Assembly (NCBI RefSeq): GCF_019039055.1
Contig: NZ_JAHOPB010000001.1
Location: forward strand, 1,240,001 to 1,304,000
Source of the DNA: Reyranella humidisoli
GTDB taxonomy: Bacteria > Pseudomonadota > Alphaproteobacteria > Reyranellales > Reyranellaceae
Length of the DNA: 64,000 nucleotides
Reading direction: 5' to 3'
The translations under genes and the position numbers were made by a program. Shown here piece after piece: positions 25,358 to 33,275 of this stretch; the first letter of the stretch is position 1; the number at the start of each line of letters is the position of its first letter. The notes beneath the pieces were generated by a model. The model was not told the DNA's origin, did not search any database, and saw nothing but the letters and a program-made list of their open reading frames with translations.

Positions 25358-25860
25358 ATTCCGCCGATCTGCGCTATCCGCAGAAGACGCTGGTTGCAGA
25401 CTATACGCGTGCGGCGACGGGCGTCGCCCTGTGCGGCGCGCCTCTGCTGCTGCTCGACGTGAACCGCTGGCTGGCTGCCATCCTGCTGGCGGGCCTGGCG
25501 CTGTTTGCGCTGTTTCTCGTCCGTACGGCGCTGCGTCACCGGACGCGCTACGTGCTCAGTCCGGACACGCTCTGCGCGGACGGGCCGGGGGGCACGCTGG
25601 TGGAATGGAACCGTCTCGACCGGCTGAAGCTCAGTTATTTCTCGACCAAGAGAGACCGGTCTGATGGCTGGATGCAGCTCAGTGTCGGCTCGACAGGCGG
25701 CAGGTTGATAAAGGTCGATTCCGCCCTTGAGGGCTTTCACGATATCGTGGAGCGGGCGGCGCAGGCGGCCGAGGCCACCGGCGCGCCGCTCAGCGACGCG
25801 ACGCGGGCGAATCTGAGGTCGATGGGCATCGTGGTCGTGGGTCAGGAAGAAACCGTATGA
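25354..25860 (+). CDS. Small membrane protein of unknown function
   Basis: A 168-residue protein with one hydrophobic hairpin (about residues 22-58, including WLAAILLAGLALFALFLV) followed by a soluble domain of beta-rich character (RYVLSPDTLCADGPGGTLVEWNRLDRLKLSYF). The arrangement resembles PH-like membrane-associated domains, but I do not recognise a family with confidence. The GTG start overlaps the deacetylase-like gene (GTGA) and its end overlaps the ATPase gene (ATGA), so it links the glycan operon to the importer genes. Confidence 0.7.
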   Translation: MNSADLRYPQKTLVADYTRAATGVALCGAPLLLLDVNRWLAAILLAGLALFALFLVRTALRHRTRYVLSPDTLCADGPGGTLVEWNRLDRLKLSYFSTKRDRSDGWMQLSVGSTGGRLIKVDSALEGFHDIVERAAQAAEATGAPLSDATRANLRSMGIVVVGQEETV

Positions 25861-27809
25861 AGGATCTGCTGCGCGTCGAGGACCTGACCGTCGAGTTCGG
25901 TGTGCACGAAGGCGTGCTGCGCGCCGTCGACAAGGTCTCCTTCTCAATCCCGCCCGGCGGCACGGTGGCGCTGGTCGGCGAATCGGGCTCCGGCAAGTCG
26001 GTGTGCAGCCAGGCCATCATGGGCCTGCTGCCCCGCACCGCCACCATCGCTTCCGGCTCGATCCTCTTCCAGGATCCGCGCGTCAACGAAGGCGTCGTCG
26101 ACATCGCCCGGATCGACCGCTCCGGCCCGGCCATGCGGCGCATCCGGGGCGGCCAGATTTCCATCATCTTCCAGGAGCCGATGACCTCGCTGTCGGCACT
26201 GCACACGGTGGGCGACCAGATCGGCGAGGCGGTCGAGCTGCACGGCGCCCGGCCGGGCGGCCCGCTCGGCGGCAAGAACGGGCGCAAGCTCAGCCGCGCC
26301 GAGATCGATGCGCTCACGGTCGACATGCTGCGCATGGTCGGCTTCCCCGATCCCAAGCGGGCACTGCGCACCTATCCGTTCGAGCTGTCGGGCGGCCTGC
26401 GCCAGCGCGCGATGATCGCGATGGCGCTGGTCTGCCGGCCGGCGCTGCTGATCGCCGACGAGCCGACCACCGCGCTCGACGTCACCATCCAGGCCCAGAT
26501 CCTGCGCCTCATGAAGGACCTGCAGTCCGAGCTGGGCATGGCGCTGCTGATGATCACCCACGATCTCGGGGTGGTCGCCAACGTCGCCGACGACGTGGTG
26601 GTGATGTATCGCGGCAAGGTCGTCGAATCGGGCGACCTGCACGACATCTTCCGCGATCCTCAGCATCCCTATCTCCGCGCGCTGCTGCACGCGGTGCCGC
26701 GCTTCGACATGAAGCCCGGCGAGCGCCTGCAGCCGATCCGCGAGATCAAGGGTACGACAGGGCATCTGTTGAAGGAGAAGCCGGTCTCGTCACCGACCGC
26801 GACCTTCAATCCCGACGCACCGGTGCTCAAGGTGCGTCACGTCACCAAGACTTTTCGTATCCGCAAGGCCGACACGCTGATGGAACAGCTGATGGGCAGC
26901 GGCACGACGCGCGCCATCCGCGCCGTCAACGACGTGAGCTTCGACGTCATGCGGGGCGAATGCCTGGGCCTCGTCGGCGAATCGGGCTGCGGCAAGACCA
27001 CGCTCAGCAAGATGCTGATGCGCGGCATATCGGCGGACGCCGGCCAGGGCGGCCGGGTGATCTTCGACGACTGGGGCCGCAAGATCGACGTGATGAGCCT
27101 CGAGGGCGAGGAGCTGAACCGCTTCCGCACCAAGCTGCAGTTCATCTTCCAGGATCCATTCGGCTCCTTGAACCCGCGCATGACGGTGTACGACATCCTG
27201 GTCGAGCCGCTGGTCATCCATAAGATCGGCGACGATGCCTATCGCCGCGAGATGGTCGCCGAGCTGATGGAAATGGTCGGCCTCGACCGCCGCCATCTCA
27301 GCCGCTATCCGCACTCCTTCTCCGGTGGCCAGCGCCAGCGCATCGGCATCGCCCGCGCGCTCGCGCTGCGCCCCGACATGGTGATCTGCGATGAACCGGT
27401 CTCGGCGCTCGACGTCTCGATCCAGGCGCAGATCCTGAACCTGCTGAAGGACCTGCAGAAGCAGCTGGGCCTCACCTATTTGTTCATCAGCCACAATCTT
27501 GCGGTGGTCGACTACATCGCCGACCGCATCGCCGTGATGTGCGCCGGCCGGCTGGTCGAACTGGCGCCGGCGGGCGAGCTGTTCCGCAATCCCATGCATC
27601 CCTACACCAAGGCCCTGCTCTCGGCGGTGCCGATGCCCGATCCCGATTCCCGCCTGGATCTCGGCGCGCTGATGGAAGGCAAGGCGTCGGACCCGACGGT
27701 CTGGCCCGAGCCGTTCCGCGACGACGGCGGGACGCCGCTTTTCTGGACCGAGGCCGAGCCCGGCCACTATGTCCGCGTCTCGCGGCCCAACGGGCGAGAG
27801 GTGGTCTGA
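25857..27809 (+). CDS. Peptide/oligosaccharide-type ABC importer, fused double ATPase (DppD-DppF type)
   Basis: A 650-residue fusion of two nucleotide-binding domains. Domain 1: Walker A GESGSGKS (41-48), signature [10 protein letters not shown], Walker [13 protein letters not shown]. Domain 2: Walker A GESGCGKT (from residue 374), signature [10 protein letters not shown], Walker [13 protein letters not shown]. Each domain ends with the oligopeptide-family P-loop tail ([24 protein letters not shown]). Both ATPases are intact. It overlaps the upstream membrane-protein gene (ATGA), so it is translationally linked to the glycan cluster. A fused DppDF is known but less common than two genes. Confidence 0.93.
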   Translation: MKDLLRVEDLTVEFGVHEGVLRAVDKVSFSIPPGGTVALVGESGSGKSVCSQAIMGLLPRTATIASGSILFQDPRVNEGVVDIARIDRSGPAMRRIRGGQISIIFQEPMTSLSALHTVGDQIGEAVELHGARPGGPLGGKNGRKLSRAEIDALTVDMLRMVGFPDPKRALRTYPFELSGGLRQRAMIAMALVCRPALLIADEPTTALDVTIQAQILRLMKDLQSELGMALLMITHDLGVVANVADDVVVMYRGKVVESGDLHDIFRDPQHPYLRALLHAVPRFDMKPGERLQPIREIKGTTGHLLKEKPVSSPTATFNPDAPVLKVRHVTKTFRIRKADTLMEQLMGSGTTRAIRAVNDVSFDVMRGECLGLVGESGCGKTTLSKMLMRGISADAGQGGRVIFDDWGRKIDVMSLEGEELNRFRTKLQFIFQDPFGSLNPRMTVYDILVEPLVIHKIGDDAYRREMVAELMEMVGLDRRHLSRYPHSFSGGQRQRIGIARALALRPDMVICDEPVSALDVSIQAQILNLLKDLQKQLGLTYLFISHNLAVVDYIADRIAVMCAGRLVELAPAGELFRNPMHPYTKALLSAVPMPDPDSRLDLGALMEGKASDPTVWPEPFRDDGGTPLFWTEAEPGHYVRVSRPNGREVV

Positions 27810-27810
27810 C

Positions 27811-28806
27811 ATGCTGCAGTTCATTGTCCGCCGCGTTCTTCTGATGATCCCGACGCTGTTCGTGATCAGCGCGCTCGTCTATTTCATCATCGACCTGCCT
27901 CCTGGCGACTGCGTGACCTCGCAGATCGAGGAGCTGCTGGCGCGCGGCGATCCCGATGCCCACGCCCGGGCCGCCGAGTTGCGCGATCTATACGGCCTCA
28001 ATCATCCGCTCTGGCTGCGCTACTTCGAATGGGTGGGTGGAATCTTCTACTGGGATTTCGGTCTTTCCTGCCAGGATACGGTGCCGGTCGCCGACCTGAT
28101 CAGCGAAAGGATGATGCTCACCATCATCATGGAAACCTGCACGATCGCCTTCATCTGGATCGTGTCCTTCGTGATCGGCGTCTATGCCGCGACGCATCAG
28201 TACAAATGGGGCGACTACGTCGCGTCGTTCATCGGCTTTATCGGCCTGTCGATCCCGAACTTCCTGCTGGCGCTGGTGCTGCTCTATGTCGGCAAGGTCT
28301 ATTTCGGCCTGTCGATCGGCGGCCTGATGGACCCCGAGTACATCGACAAGCCCCTGAGCTGGGGCAAGGTCGTGTCGGTGATGCAGCACCTCATCATTCC
28401 GGTCATCGTGATCGGCATGTCGGGCACCGCCGGCATGATCCGCCGGCTCCGCGCCAACCTGCTCGACGAGCTGCAGAAGCAGTATGTCGTCACCGGCCGG
28501 GCCAAGGGCCTGCCGCCGATGAGGCTGCTGGTGAAGTATCCGCTGCGGCACGCGATCAATCCGTTCGTCGCCGACATCGGCGGCCTGCTGCCCGATGTCA
28601 TCTCGGGCTCGGTCATCGTCTCGGTGGTTCTGTCGCTGCCGACCACGGGCCCGATGCTGCTGAGCGCGCTCAAGACACAGGACGTGAATCTCGCCGCCAC
28701 CTTCCTGCTGTTCGTGGCCGTCCTCACCGTCATCGGCATGCTGATCTCGGACCTTGCGCTCGCCGCGCTCGATCCGCGCATCCGCTTCGGCAGTTCGGAA
28801 AAGTGA
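27811..28806 (+). CDS. ABC importer permease, DppB/OppB type
   Basis: A 331-residue inner-membrane permease: N-terminal FIVRRVLLMIPTLFVIS, a periplasmic loop typical of the family, and the coupling-helix segment DELQKQYVVTGRAKGLPPMRLLVKYPLRHAINP. The region LLPDVISGSVIVSVVLSLPTTGPMLLSAL is conserved in DppB proteins. Starts 1 nt after the fused ATPase gene. Confidence 0.93.
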   Translation: MLQFIVRRVLLMIPTLFVISALVYFIIDLPPGDCVTSQIEELLARGDPDAHARAAELRDLYGLNHPLWLRYFEWVGGIFYWDFGLSCQDTVPVADLISERMMLTIIMETCTIAFIWIVSFVIGVYAATHQYKWGDYVASFIGFIGLSIPNFLLALVLLYVGKVYFGLSIGGLMDPEYIDKPLSWGKVVSVMQHLIIPVIVIGMSGTAGMIRRLRANLLDELQKQYVVTGRAKGLPPMRLLVKYPLRHAINPFVADIGGLLPDVISGSVIVSVVLSLPTTGPMLLSALKTQDVNLAATFLLFVAVLTVIGMLISDLALAALDPRIRFGSSEK

Positions 28807-28813
28807 GGGTGCC

Positions 28814-30004
28814 ATGACCGACACGACACCCACCGGCACCACACCCGATCCCAACCGCCGCGCGCCGCACTTCGTCTCGCAGGAGCCGTGGGACCCCTAC
28901 GTCGCCGACAAGCTGACCGCCGAACAGGAACGCTACTATATGGCGGGCCAGTGGAAGCTCATGTGGTGGCGCTTCCGCCGCCACAAGCCGGCCGTCGTCT
29001 CGATGGCCTTCCTGCTGCTGATGTATTTCTCGACGCTTATCAGCGAGTTCATCGCGCCCTACGATTTGCACACGCGGCACTCGCGCTACATCTTCGCGGC
29101 CCCCCAGTCGGTCCATCTCTTCCACGAGGGCTCGTTCCTCGGGCCGTTCGTCTATGGCCTCAAGATGGAACGCGATCCGGCGACGCTGCAGCGCATCTAT
29201 TCGCCCGACAAGACCAAGCCGCAGCCGCTGCGCTTCTTCTGCCTGGGCGAGAGCTACGAGTTCTGGGGCCTGATCGAGGGAAGCTTCCATTTCGTCTGCC
29301 CGCCCAAGGATGGCACCTTCTTCCTGCTGGGGACCGATCGATTGGGACGCGACATGTTCAGTCGCATCGTCTATGCCGCGCGAATATCCCTCACCATTGG
29401 CATCATCGGCATCGCGCTGTCGTTCGTGCTCGCCTTGGTGCTGGGTGGGCTCGCGGGCTATTACGGCGGCTGGATCGACAGCGTGGTCCAGCGACTGACC
29501 GAGATCATCAAGAGCTTCCCGCATTTGCCCTTGTGGCTCGCATTGTCCGCCGCGCTCCCCGTCACCTGGTCGCCGCTGCTGGTCTATTTCGGCATCACCA
29601 TCATCCTGGCGCTGCTCGACTGGCCGGGCCTCGGGCGCGCCGTCCGCTCCAAGCTCCTGTCGCTGCGCGAGGAGGATTATGCGGCGGCCGCCCAGATGAT
29701 GGGCGCCAAGCCTGCCCGCATCATCGGCCGTCACCTGCTGCCGGGCTTCATGAGCCATCTGATCGCCTCGGCCACGCTGTCGATTCCGTCGATGATCCTG
29801 GCCGAAACGGCGCTGTCGTTCCTCGGCCTGGGGCTGCGGCCGCCGATCACCTCGTGGGGCGTGCTGCTGAACGAGGCGACGGACATCAACGTCGTCGCCG
29901 TGAACTGGTGGCTGATGTTGCCGGTCGTGCCGGTCATTCTCGTGATTCTCGCCTACCAGTTCATGGGTGACGGAATGAGAGACGCTGCGGACCCCTACGC
30001 CTAA
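28814..30004 (+). CDS. ABC importer permease, DppC/OppC type
   Basis: A 396-residue inner-membrane permease, partner of the previous protein. Family pattern GTDRLGRDMFSRIVYAARISL and the coupling segment REEDYAAAAQMMGAKPARIIGRHLLPG, then AETALSFLGLGLRPP. It has a long first periplasmic insertion (about 130 residues after the first helix), larger than in typical DppC. No substrate-binding protein follows or precedes it, which is unusual. Its stop codon is contained in a perfect 12-bp hairpin of a dispersed repeat. Confidence 0.93.
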   Translation: MTDTTPTGTTPDPNRRAPHFVSQEPWDPYVADKLTAEQERYYMAGQWKLMWWRFRRHKPAVVSMAFLLLMYFSTLISEFIAPYDLHTRHSRYIFAAPQSVHLFHEGSFLGPFVYGLKMERDPATLQRIYSPDKTKPQPLRFFCLGESYEFWGLIEGSFHFVCPPKDGTFFLLGTDRLGRDMFSRIVYAARISLTIGIIGIALSFVLALVLGGLAGYYGGWIDSVVQRLTEIIKSFPHLPLWLALSAALPVTWSPLLVYFGITIILALLDWPGLGRAVRSKLLSLREEDYAAAAQMMGAKPARIIGRHLLPGFMSHLIASATLSIPSMILAETALSFLGLGLRPPITSWGVLLNEATDINVVAVNWWLMLPVVPVILVILAYQFMGDGMRDAADPYA

Positions 30005-30078
30005 GCGCGAAGCGCTTAGGCGTGGCGGGCGTCAGGGCCTGTAACCAGGCCCGGGAGCCCGCGCGGTTCAGAACGGAT
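29997..30078 (+). repeat. Structured repeat copy 2 (stop-codon-associated)
   Basis: Perfect 12-bp hairpin (29997-30008 / 30012-30023, loop GAA) whose 5' arm contains the TAA of the upstream permease gene. Then an outer stem GCGGGC/GCCCGC (30025-30030 / 30057-30062) encloses an inner stem GGGCCTG/CAGGCCC (30035-30041 / 30046-30052), followed by the conserved tail TTCAGAACGGAT. Same architecture as 13146-13223; the inner stem differs in sequence but keeps pairing. Confidence 0.82.
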
Positions 30079-30110
30079 GGGGGTGTTGCGACACCTTCAA
30101 GTCCTTGAAA

Positions 30111-30190
30111 TCCTTATCTATTCTGCACGGTGCCGGCTCCCGGGCCTCAGAAGGCCCTGCCGCCGGCCAGTGCGCCGCAAGCGGCGCACT
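30111..30190 (-). repeat. Structured repeat copy 3
   Basis: Read on the minus strand: hairpin AGTGCGCCGC/GCGGCGCACT (30169-30178 / 30181-30190), outer stem GCCGGC/GCCGGC (30132-30137 / 30162-30167), inner stem GGGCCT/AGGCCC (30142-30147 / 30152-30157), and tail GTGCAGAATAGAT. The outer stem shows a compensatory pair change relative to copies 1 and 2 (G-C to C-G). It is inverted with respect to copy 2, 33 nt away. Confidence 0.8.
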
Positions 30191-30257
30191 TTGCTCCTGC
30201 AGGCCCTGCCGCTCGCCGGGGTTACACGCCCAGCGCTCCGCGCCGGGCGTGTAACCC
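30191..30257 (-). repeat. Structured repeat copy 4, partial
   Basis: Read on the minus strand: a 13-bp hairpin GGGTTACACGCCC (30219-30231) / GGGCGTGTAACCC (30245-30257), followed by CGGCGAGCGGCAGGGCCTGCAGGAGC, which resembles the left half of the other copies (GGCGGGCG.CAG.GCC). The right half is missing and copy 3 begins instead. Looks like a decayed or tandemly truncated copy. Confidence 0.5.
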
Positions 30258-30419
30258 AAATACCCCGATTTTGCCCCATTTGGGTCTAGCGGAGGCCACC
30301 CGGGACTTCCATCTAGGTTGGGTATCTCCCCCGAACGTGGTCCCCCCAAAGCCACGTTCTAGCCTCCTCGGAGGCGCTCAGGCCGTCATCTCACTCTCCC
30401 CCGAGATGACGGCCTTTTT
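30255..30419 (+). ncRNA. Candidate structured small RNA or leader upstream of ccmA
   Basis: A gene-free stretch with a succession of hairpins: CCCAAAT/ATTTGGG (30255-30261 / 30278-30284), GAACGTGG/CCACGTTC (30333-30340 / 30352-30359) and GCCTCC/GGAGGC (30362-30367 / 30370-30375), ending in a strong intrinsic terminator at 30381-30419. The terminator needs an upstream plus-strand transcript, yet the closest gene ends at 30004. No known RNA family was recognised (not the SRP RNA, and not convincingly 6S). It could instead be the 3' UTR of the importer operon. Confidence 0.3.
30381..30419 (+). terminator. Rho-independent terminator before ccmA
   Basis: Perfect 12-bp stem GGCCGTCATCTC (30381-30392) / GAGATGACGGCC (30403-30414), 10-nt loop, then five T residues (30415-30419). 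It ends plus-strand transcription 35 nt before the ccmA start, so the ccm operon needs its own promoter in or after this region, or the terminator acts as an attenuator. Confidence 0.85.
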
Positions 30420-30453
30420 CTTTGCCTGCTTCCGGCGTGCTAGGACGGCGCCC

Positions 30454-31113
30454 ATGGCGCCTCCGCTTCTCGAAGTGACCGGCCTGTCGTGCCGCCGCGG
30501 CGGCCGGCTGGTATTCGACCGTCTTTCCTTCGCCCTGGGCGAAGGCGAGCTCCTGGCGCTGACCGGGCGCAACGGCAGCGGCAAGACCAGCCTGCTGCGC
30601 GCATTGGCCGGGCTGACGCCGCCTCATGCCGGCACGATCGCCTGGCAGGGCGCCGACATCAGCCTCGACCCTGAGACCTGGCGGGGGCGGCTGGCCTGGC
30701 TCGGCCATCTCGAGGGGCTGAAGGGCGACCTCACGGTGATGGAGAACCTCGTCTTCGCTGAACGGCTGCGGGGTGGGGAGGCGGGGGACCGGCTGGAATG
30801 GGCCCTCGTCGCGTTGGACCTGATCGGTCTTTCCGCACGCGAGGTGCGGACCCTGTCGGCCGGCCAGCGTCGTCGCACCGCGCTCGCCCGCATCGTCCTG
30901 TCGCAGGCGCCGCTCTGGCTGCTCGACGAGCCGCTGAACGCGCTCGACGTGCCCGCCCAGGCCGCTTTCCGCACAGCGCTCCAGAGGCATCTCGCGGCCG
31001 GCGGTCTCGCCATTGCCGCGACGCATGCCGAACTCGGCATCGAGGGACGCTCGCTCGAGCTCGGGCCAGCCCTTTCAAGCACCTCTCCCCCGCTAGGGGG
31101 AGAGGCAGGGTGA
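30454..31113 (+). CDS. ccmA: Haem exporter ATPase CcmA
   Basis: Cytoplasmic ABC ATPase of 219 residues for cytochrome c maturation System I; with CcmB, CcmC and CcmD it releases holo-CcmE. Walker A GRNGSGKTSLLRALAGL, signature LSAGQRRRTALAR and Walker B LWLLDEPLNALD are intact, and FVLSRNG-type Walker surroundings match CcmA. The last residues ([12 protein letters not shown]) are read from a palindromic repeat that overlaps the 3' end of the gene, so the native C-terminus has been replaced or extended. First gene of the ccm operon. Confidence 0.93.
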   Translation: MAPPLLEVTGLSCRRGGRLVFDRLSFALGEGELLALTGRNGSGKTSLLRALAGLTPPHAGTIAWQGADISLDPETWRGRLAWLGHLEGLKGDLTVMENLVFAERLRGGEAGDRLEWALVALDLIGLSAREVRTLSAGQRRRTALARIVLSQAPLWLLDEPLNALDVPAQAAFRTALQRHLAAGGLAIAATHAELGIEGRSLELGPALSSTSPPLGGEAG

Positions 31114-31170
31114 GGGGGATGCGCACCGTGTTATCCCCTCACCTAACCTCTCCCCCTAGCGGGGGAGAGG
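31082..31170. repeat. Palindromic repeat pair, family B
   Basis: Two CCTCTCCCC..GGGGAGAGG hairpins in inverted orientation (31082-31105 and about 31147-31170) joined by GTGAGGGGG...CCCCTCAC arms. The left half lies inside the ccmA reading frame and encodes its last residues; the right half ends 19 nt before the ccmB start. Same family as 33171, 35800 and 45893. Confidence 0.85.
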
Positions 31171-31189
31171 AATATGAAGGTCGAGCAGC

Positions 31190-31855
31190 ATGAGCGGCTT
31201 CCTCGCCCTGCTGCGGCGCGACCTGCATCTCGTCTGGCGGCGGCCGGGCGATGTCGGCGTCGTGCTCGCCTTCTTCGTCGTGGCGACGGTGCTGTTTCCG
31301 TTGGGCATCGGTCCCGAGACCAACGTGCTGGCGCGCATCGCCGCGGGCGTCCTGTGGTGCGCCGCGCTGTTCGCGGCGCTGCTGTCGCTGGAGCGGCTGT
31401 TCGCCGCCGATTATGAGGACGGCACGCTCGACCTGCTGCTGCTGGCGCCGTGGCCGCTCGAGCTGGCGGCGCTGGCCAAATGCCTCGCTCACTGGATCGT
31501 GACCGGCCTGCCGCTCAGCCTGCTGGCGCCGGTGCTGGGCGTCGCCTTCGGCCTCGACGGGCAGAGCCTGCTGGCGCTGGGCGCGACGCTTCTGGTCGGC
31601 ACGCCCACTTTGTCGTTGATCGGCGGGCTCGCGGCGGCACTGACGCTCGGGGCACGCAAATCCGGCGCGCTGCTGGCGCTGCTCGCGCTGCCGCTCTGCG
31701 TGCCGACGCTGATCTTCGGCGCCGGCGCGATCGAGACGCTGGCGGCGGGCGAAGGCATCGTGACGCATGTCGCAATCCTCGCCGCTCTTGCATTGGTCGC
31801 CCTGGCCACGACGCCATGGGCGATTGCCGCAGCCTTGCGGCAAGCCGGCGAATAG
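31190..31855 (+). CDS. ccmB: Haem exporter permease CcmB
   Basis: Inner-membrane protein of 221 residues with six predicted helices, partner of the CcmA ATPase. Typical pattern: FLALLRRDLHLVWRRPGDV at the N-terminus, ERLFAADYEDGTLDLLLLAP in the conserved loop, and LALPLCVPTLIFGAGAIE. Separated from ccmA by a repeat, though the two are certainly in one operon. Confidence 0.95.
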   Translation: MSGFLALLRRDLHLVWRRPGDVGVVLAFFVVATVLFPLGIGPETNVLARIAAGVLWCAALFAALLSLERLFAADYEDGTLDLLLLAPWPLELAALAKCLAHWIVTGLPLSLLAPVLGVAFGLDGQSLLALGATLLVGTPTLSLIGGLAAALTLGARKSGALLALLALPLCVPTLIFGAGAIETLAAGEGIVTHVAILAALALVALATTPWAIAAALRQAGE

Positions 31856-31869
31856 GGAGGATGGGGCCG

Positions 31870-32589
31870 ATGGCCGACCTGCATTTTCTCGCCAATCCTG
31901 CGCGGTTCCGGCGCTTCTCCCAGCGCGTGCTGCCGGGCCTCGGCTTCGCCACGGTGCTGATGCTGGCGGTCGGCGTCTACTTGGCGTTCTTCGTGGCGCC
32001 GGAGGACTACCAGCAGGGCCAGACCGTGCGGATCATGTTCGTGCACGTACCGTCCGCCTGGCTGTCGATGGGCGGCTACGCGATGCTGGCCGCGCTCGGC
32101 GCTTCGCTGCTGGTGTGGCGCCATCCGCTGGCGGCGCTGATGGCGCGCGCGGCCGCACCCGTAGGCGCGAGCTTCGCGGCTGTATGTCTGCTCACCGGCT
32201 CGCTGTGGGGCCGGCCGATGTGGGGCACCTACTGGGTGTGGGACGCGCGCCTCACCTCGATGCTGCTGCTGTTCTTCCTCTATCTCGGCCACATCGCGCT
32301 CAGCCGCGCGTACGATTCGCCCGAGCGCGGCGACCGCGCCGCGGCGATCCTGGCGCTGATCGGCGTGATCAACCTGCCGATTATCAAGTTCTCGGTCGAC
32401 TGGTGGAACACGCTGCACCAGCCGGCCTCGATCACGCGGCTCGACGCGCCGGCGATCCACAATTCGATCCTAGTGCCGCTGCTCTGGATGGCGGTCTCGC
32501 TGCTGTTCCTGTTCGTCTACCTGGTGCTGCTGCGGACCGAGACCGAGATCGACCGCCGCCGCCTCGAGAATGCCGAGGCCGCGGCATGA
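31870..32589 (+). CDS. ccmC: Haem lyase/export protein CcmC
   Basis: Inner-membrane haem-handling protein of 239 residues with six helices. It carries the tryptophan-rich WWD segment ([19 protein letters not shown]) and flanking conserved histidines (MFVHVPSAW and the NTLHQPASI loop) that bind haem for loading onto CcmE. Two ATGs are in frame; the second (31870) has GGGAGG nine nt upstream, while at 31861 the SD would touch the start codon. Confidence 0.95.
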   Translation: MADLHFLANPARFRRFSQRVLPGLGFATVLMLAVGVYLAFFVAPEDYQQGQTVRIMFVHVPSAWLSMGGYAMLAALGASLLVWRHPLAALMARAAAPVGASFAAVCLLTGSLWGRPMWGTYWVWDARLTSMLLLFFLYLGHIALSRAYDSPERGDRAAAILALIGVINLPIIKFSVDWWNTLHQPASITRLDAPAIHNSILVPLLWMAVSLLFLFVYLVLLRTETEIDRRRLENAEAAA

Positions 32590-32726
32590 GCAACCACGCG
32601 GCCTATATCCTCGCCTCCTATCTCGCCGCCGCACTCATCCTGGGCGGGCTGGTGATCGCCTCGCTCGGTGCGCGCAAGCGGGTGCGGCGCGAGCTGGCCG
32701 CGCGCGGTCTGGACAAGCGCCGATGA
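32586..32726 (+). CDS. ccmD: CcmD, small haem exporter subunit
   Basis: A 46-residue single-helix protein: a short N-terminus ([19 protein letters not shown]), one transmembrane helix, and a basic cytoplasmic tail ([17 protein letters not shown]). CcmD stabilises the CcmABCD complex needed to free holo-CcmE. It overlaps ccmC (ATGA at 32586) and ccmE (ATGA at 32723), the usual position for this easily missed gene. Confidence 0.9.
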   Translation: MSNHAAYILASYLAAALILGGLVIASLGARKRVRRELAARGLDKRR

Positions 32727-33157
32727 CTCCGAAACGCCGCCGCCTCTGGTTGCTGCTGGGCTCGCTGGCCACGCTCGGCGTCGCGGCCACGCTCGTGCTC
32801 ACGGCGCTGAACGACAATCTCGTCTTCTTCTATTCGCCGACGCAGGTGGCGGAGAAGAGCATCGGCCCGGACCGCCGCTTCCGCCTGGGCGGTCTGGTCG
32901 AGCAGGGCAGCGTGCAGAAAGAAGGGCAGGTCGTGCGCTTCACGGTGACCGATACGAACAAGACGGTGAAGGTCACGTATCGCGGCATCCTGCCGGACCT
33001 GTTCCGCGAGGGACAGGGCGTGATCGCCGAGGGCTCGATCGGCCCGGACGGCGTGTTCACCGCGCGCGAGATCCTGGCGAAGCATGATGAAAATTATATG
33101 CCTCCCGAAGTCGCGAAGGCGCTCAAAGAGTCGGGGCAATGGAAAGACAAGAAGTGA
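32723..33157 (+). CDS. ccmE: Cytochrome c-type biogenesis haem chaperone CcmE
   Basis: Periplasmic, membrane-anchored haem chaperone of 144 residues: basic N-terminus (MTPKRRRLW), one anchor helix, then an OB-fold with [12 protein letters not shown] and [17 protein letters not shown]. The covalent haem-binding His is H120 in HDENYMPPE with Y124 following, so this is the common H-type CcmE. Receives haem from CcmC and passes it to CcmF/H. Confidence 0.96.
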   Translation: MTPKRRRLWLLLGSLATLGVAATLVLTALNDNLVFFYSPTQVAEKSIGPDRRFRLGGLVEQGSVQKEGQVVRFTVTDTNKTVKVTYRGILPDLFREGQGVIAEGSIGPDGVFTAREILAKHDENYMPPEVAKALKESGQWKDKK

Positions 33158-33170
33158 CCGGTGGTGCGAA

Positions 33171-33271
33171 CCCCCTCACCCAGCCTCTCCCCCAAGGGGG
33201 AGAGGAGCATGAGGAGAGGCGCCTCTTTCTTCCTCCTCTCCCCCGTGAGGGGGAGAGGCTGGGTGAGGGGG
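33171..33271. repeat. Palindromic repeat pair, family B
   Basis: Large inverted repeat CCCCCTCACCCAGCCTCTCC...GGAGAGGCTGGGTGAGGGGG with each arm carrying its own CTCTCCCC..GGGGAGAG hairpin. It fills the gap between ccmE and ccmF and ends 4 nt before the ccmF start, so it lies in the ccmF translation-initiation region. Confidence 0.88.
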
Positions 33272-33275
33272 CGTC

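Noticed and set aside
30255-30419. SRP 4.5S RNA or 6S RNA
   Set aside because: The conserved SRP apical sequence (GGTCAGG..GGAAGGAAGCAGCC) is absent, and I could not fit a 6S-like closing stem and central bubble of normal length.
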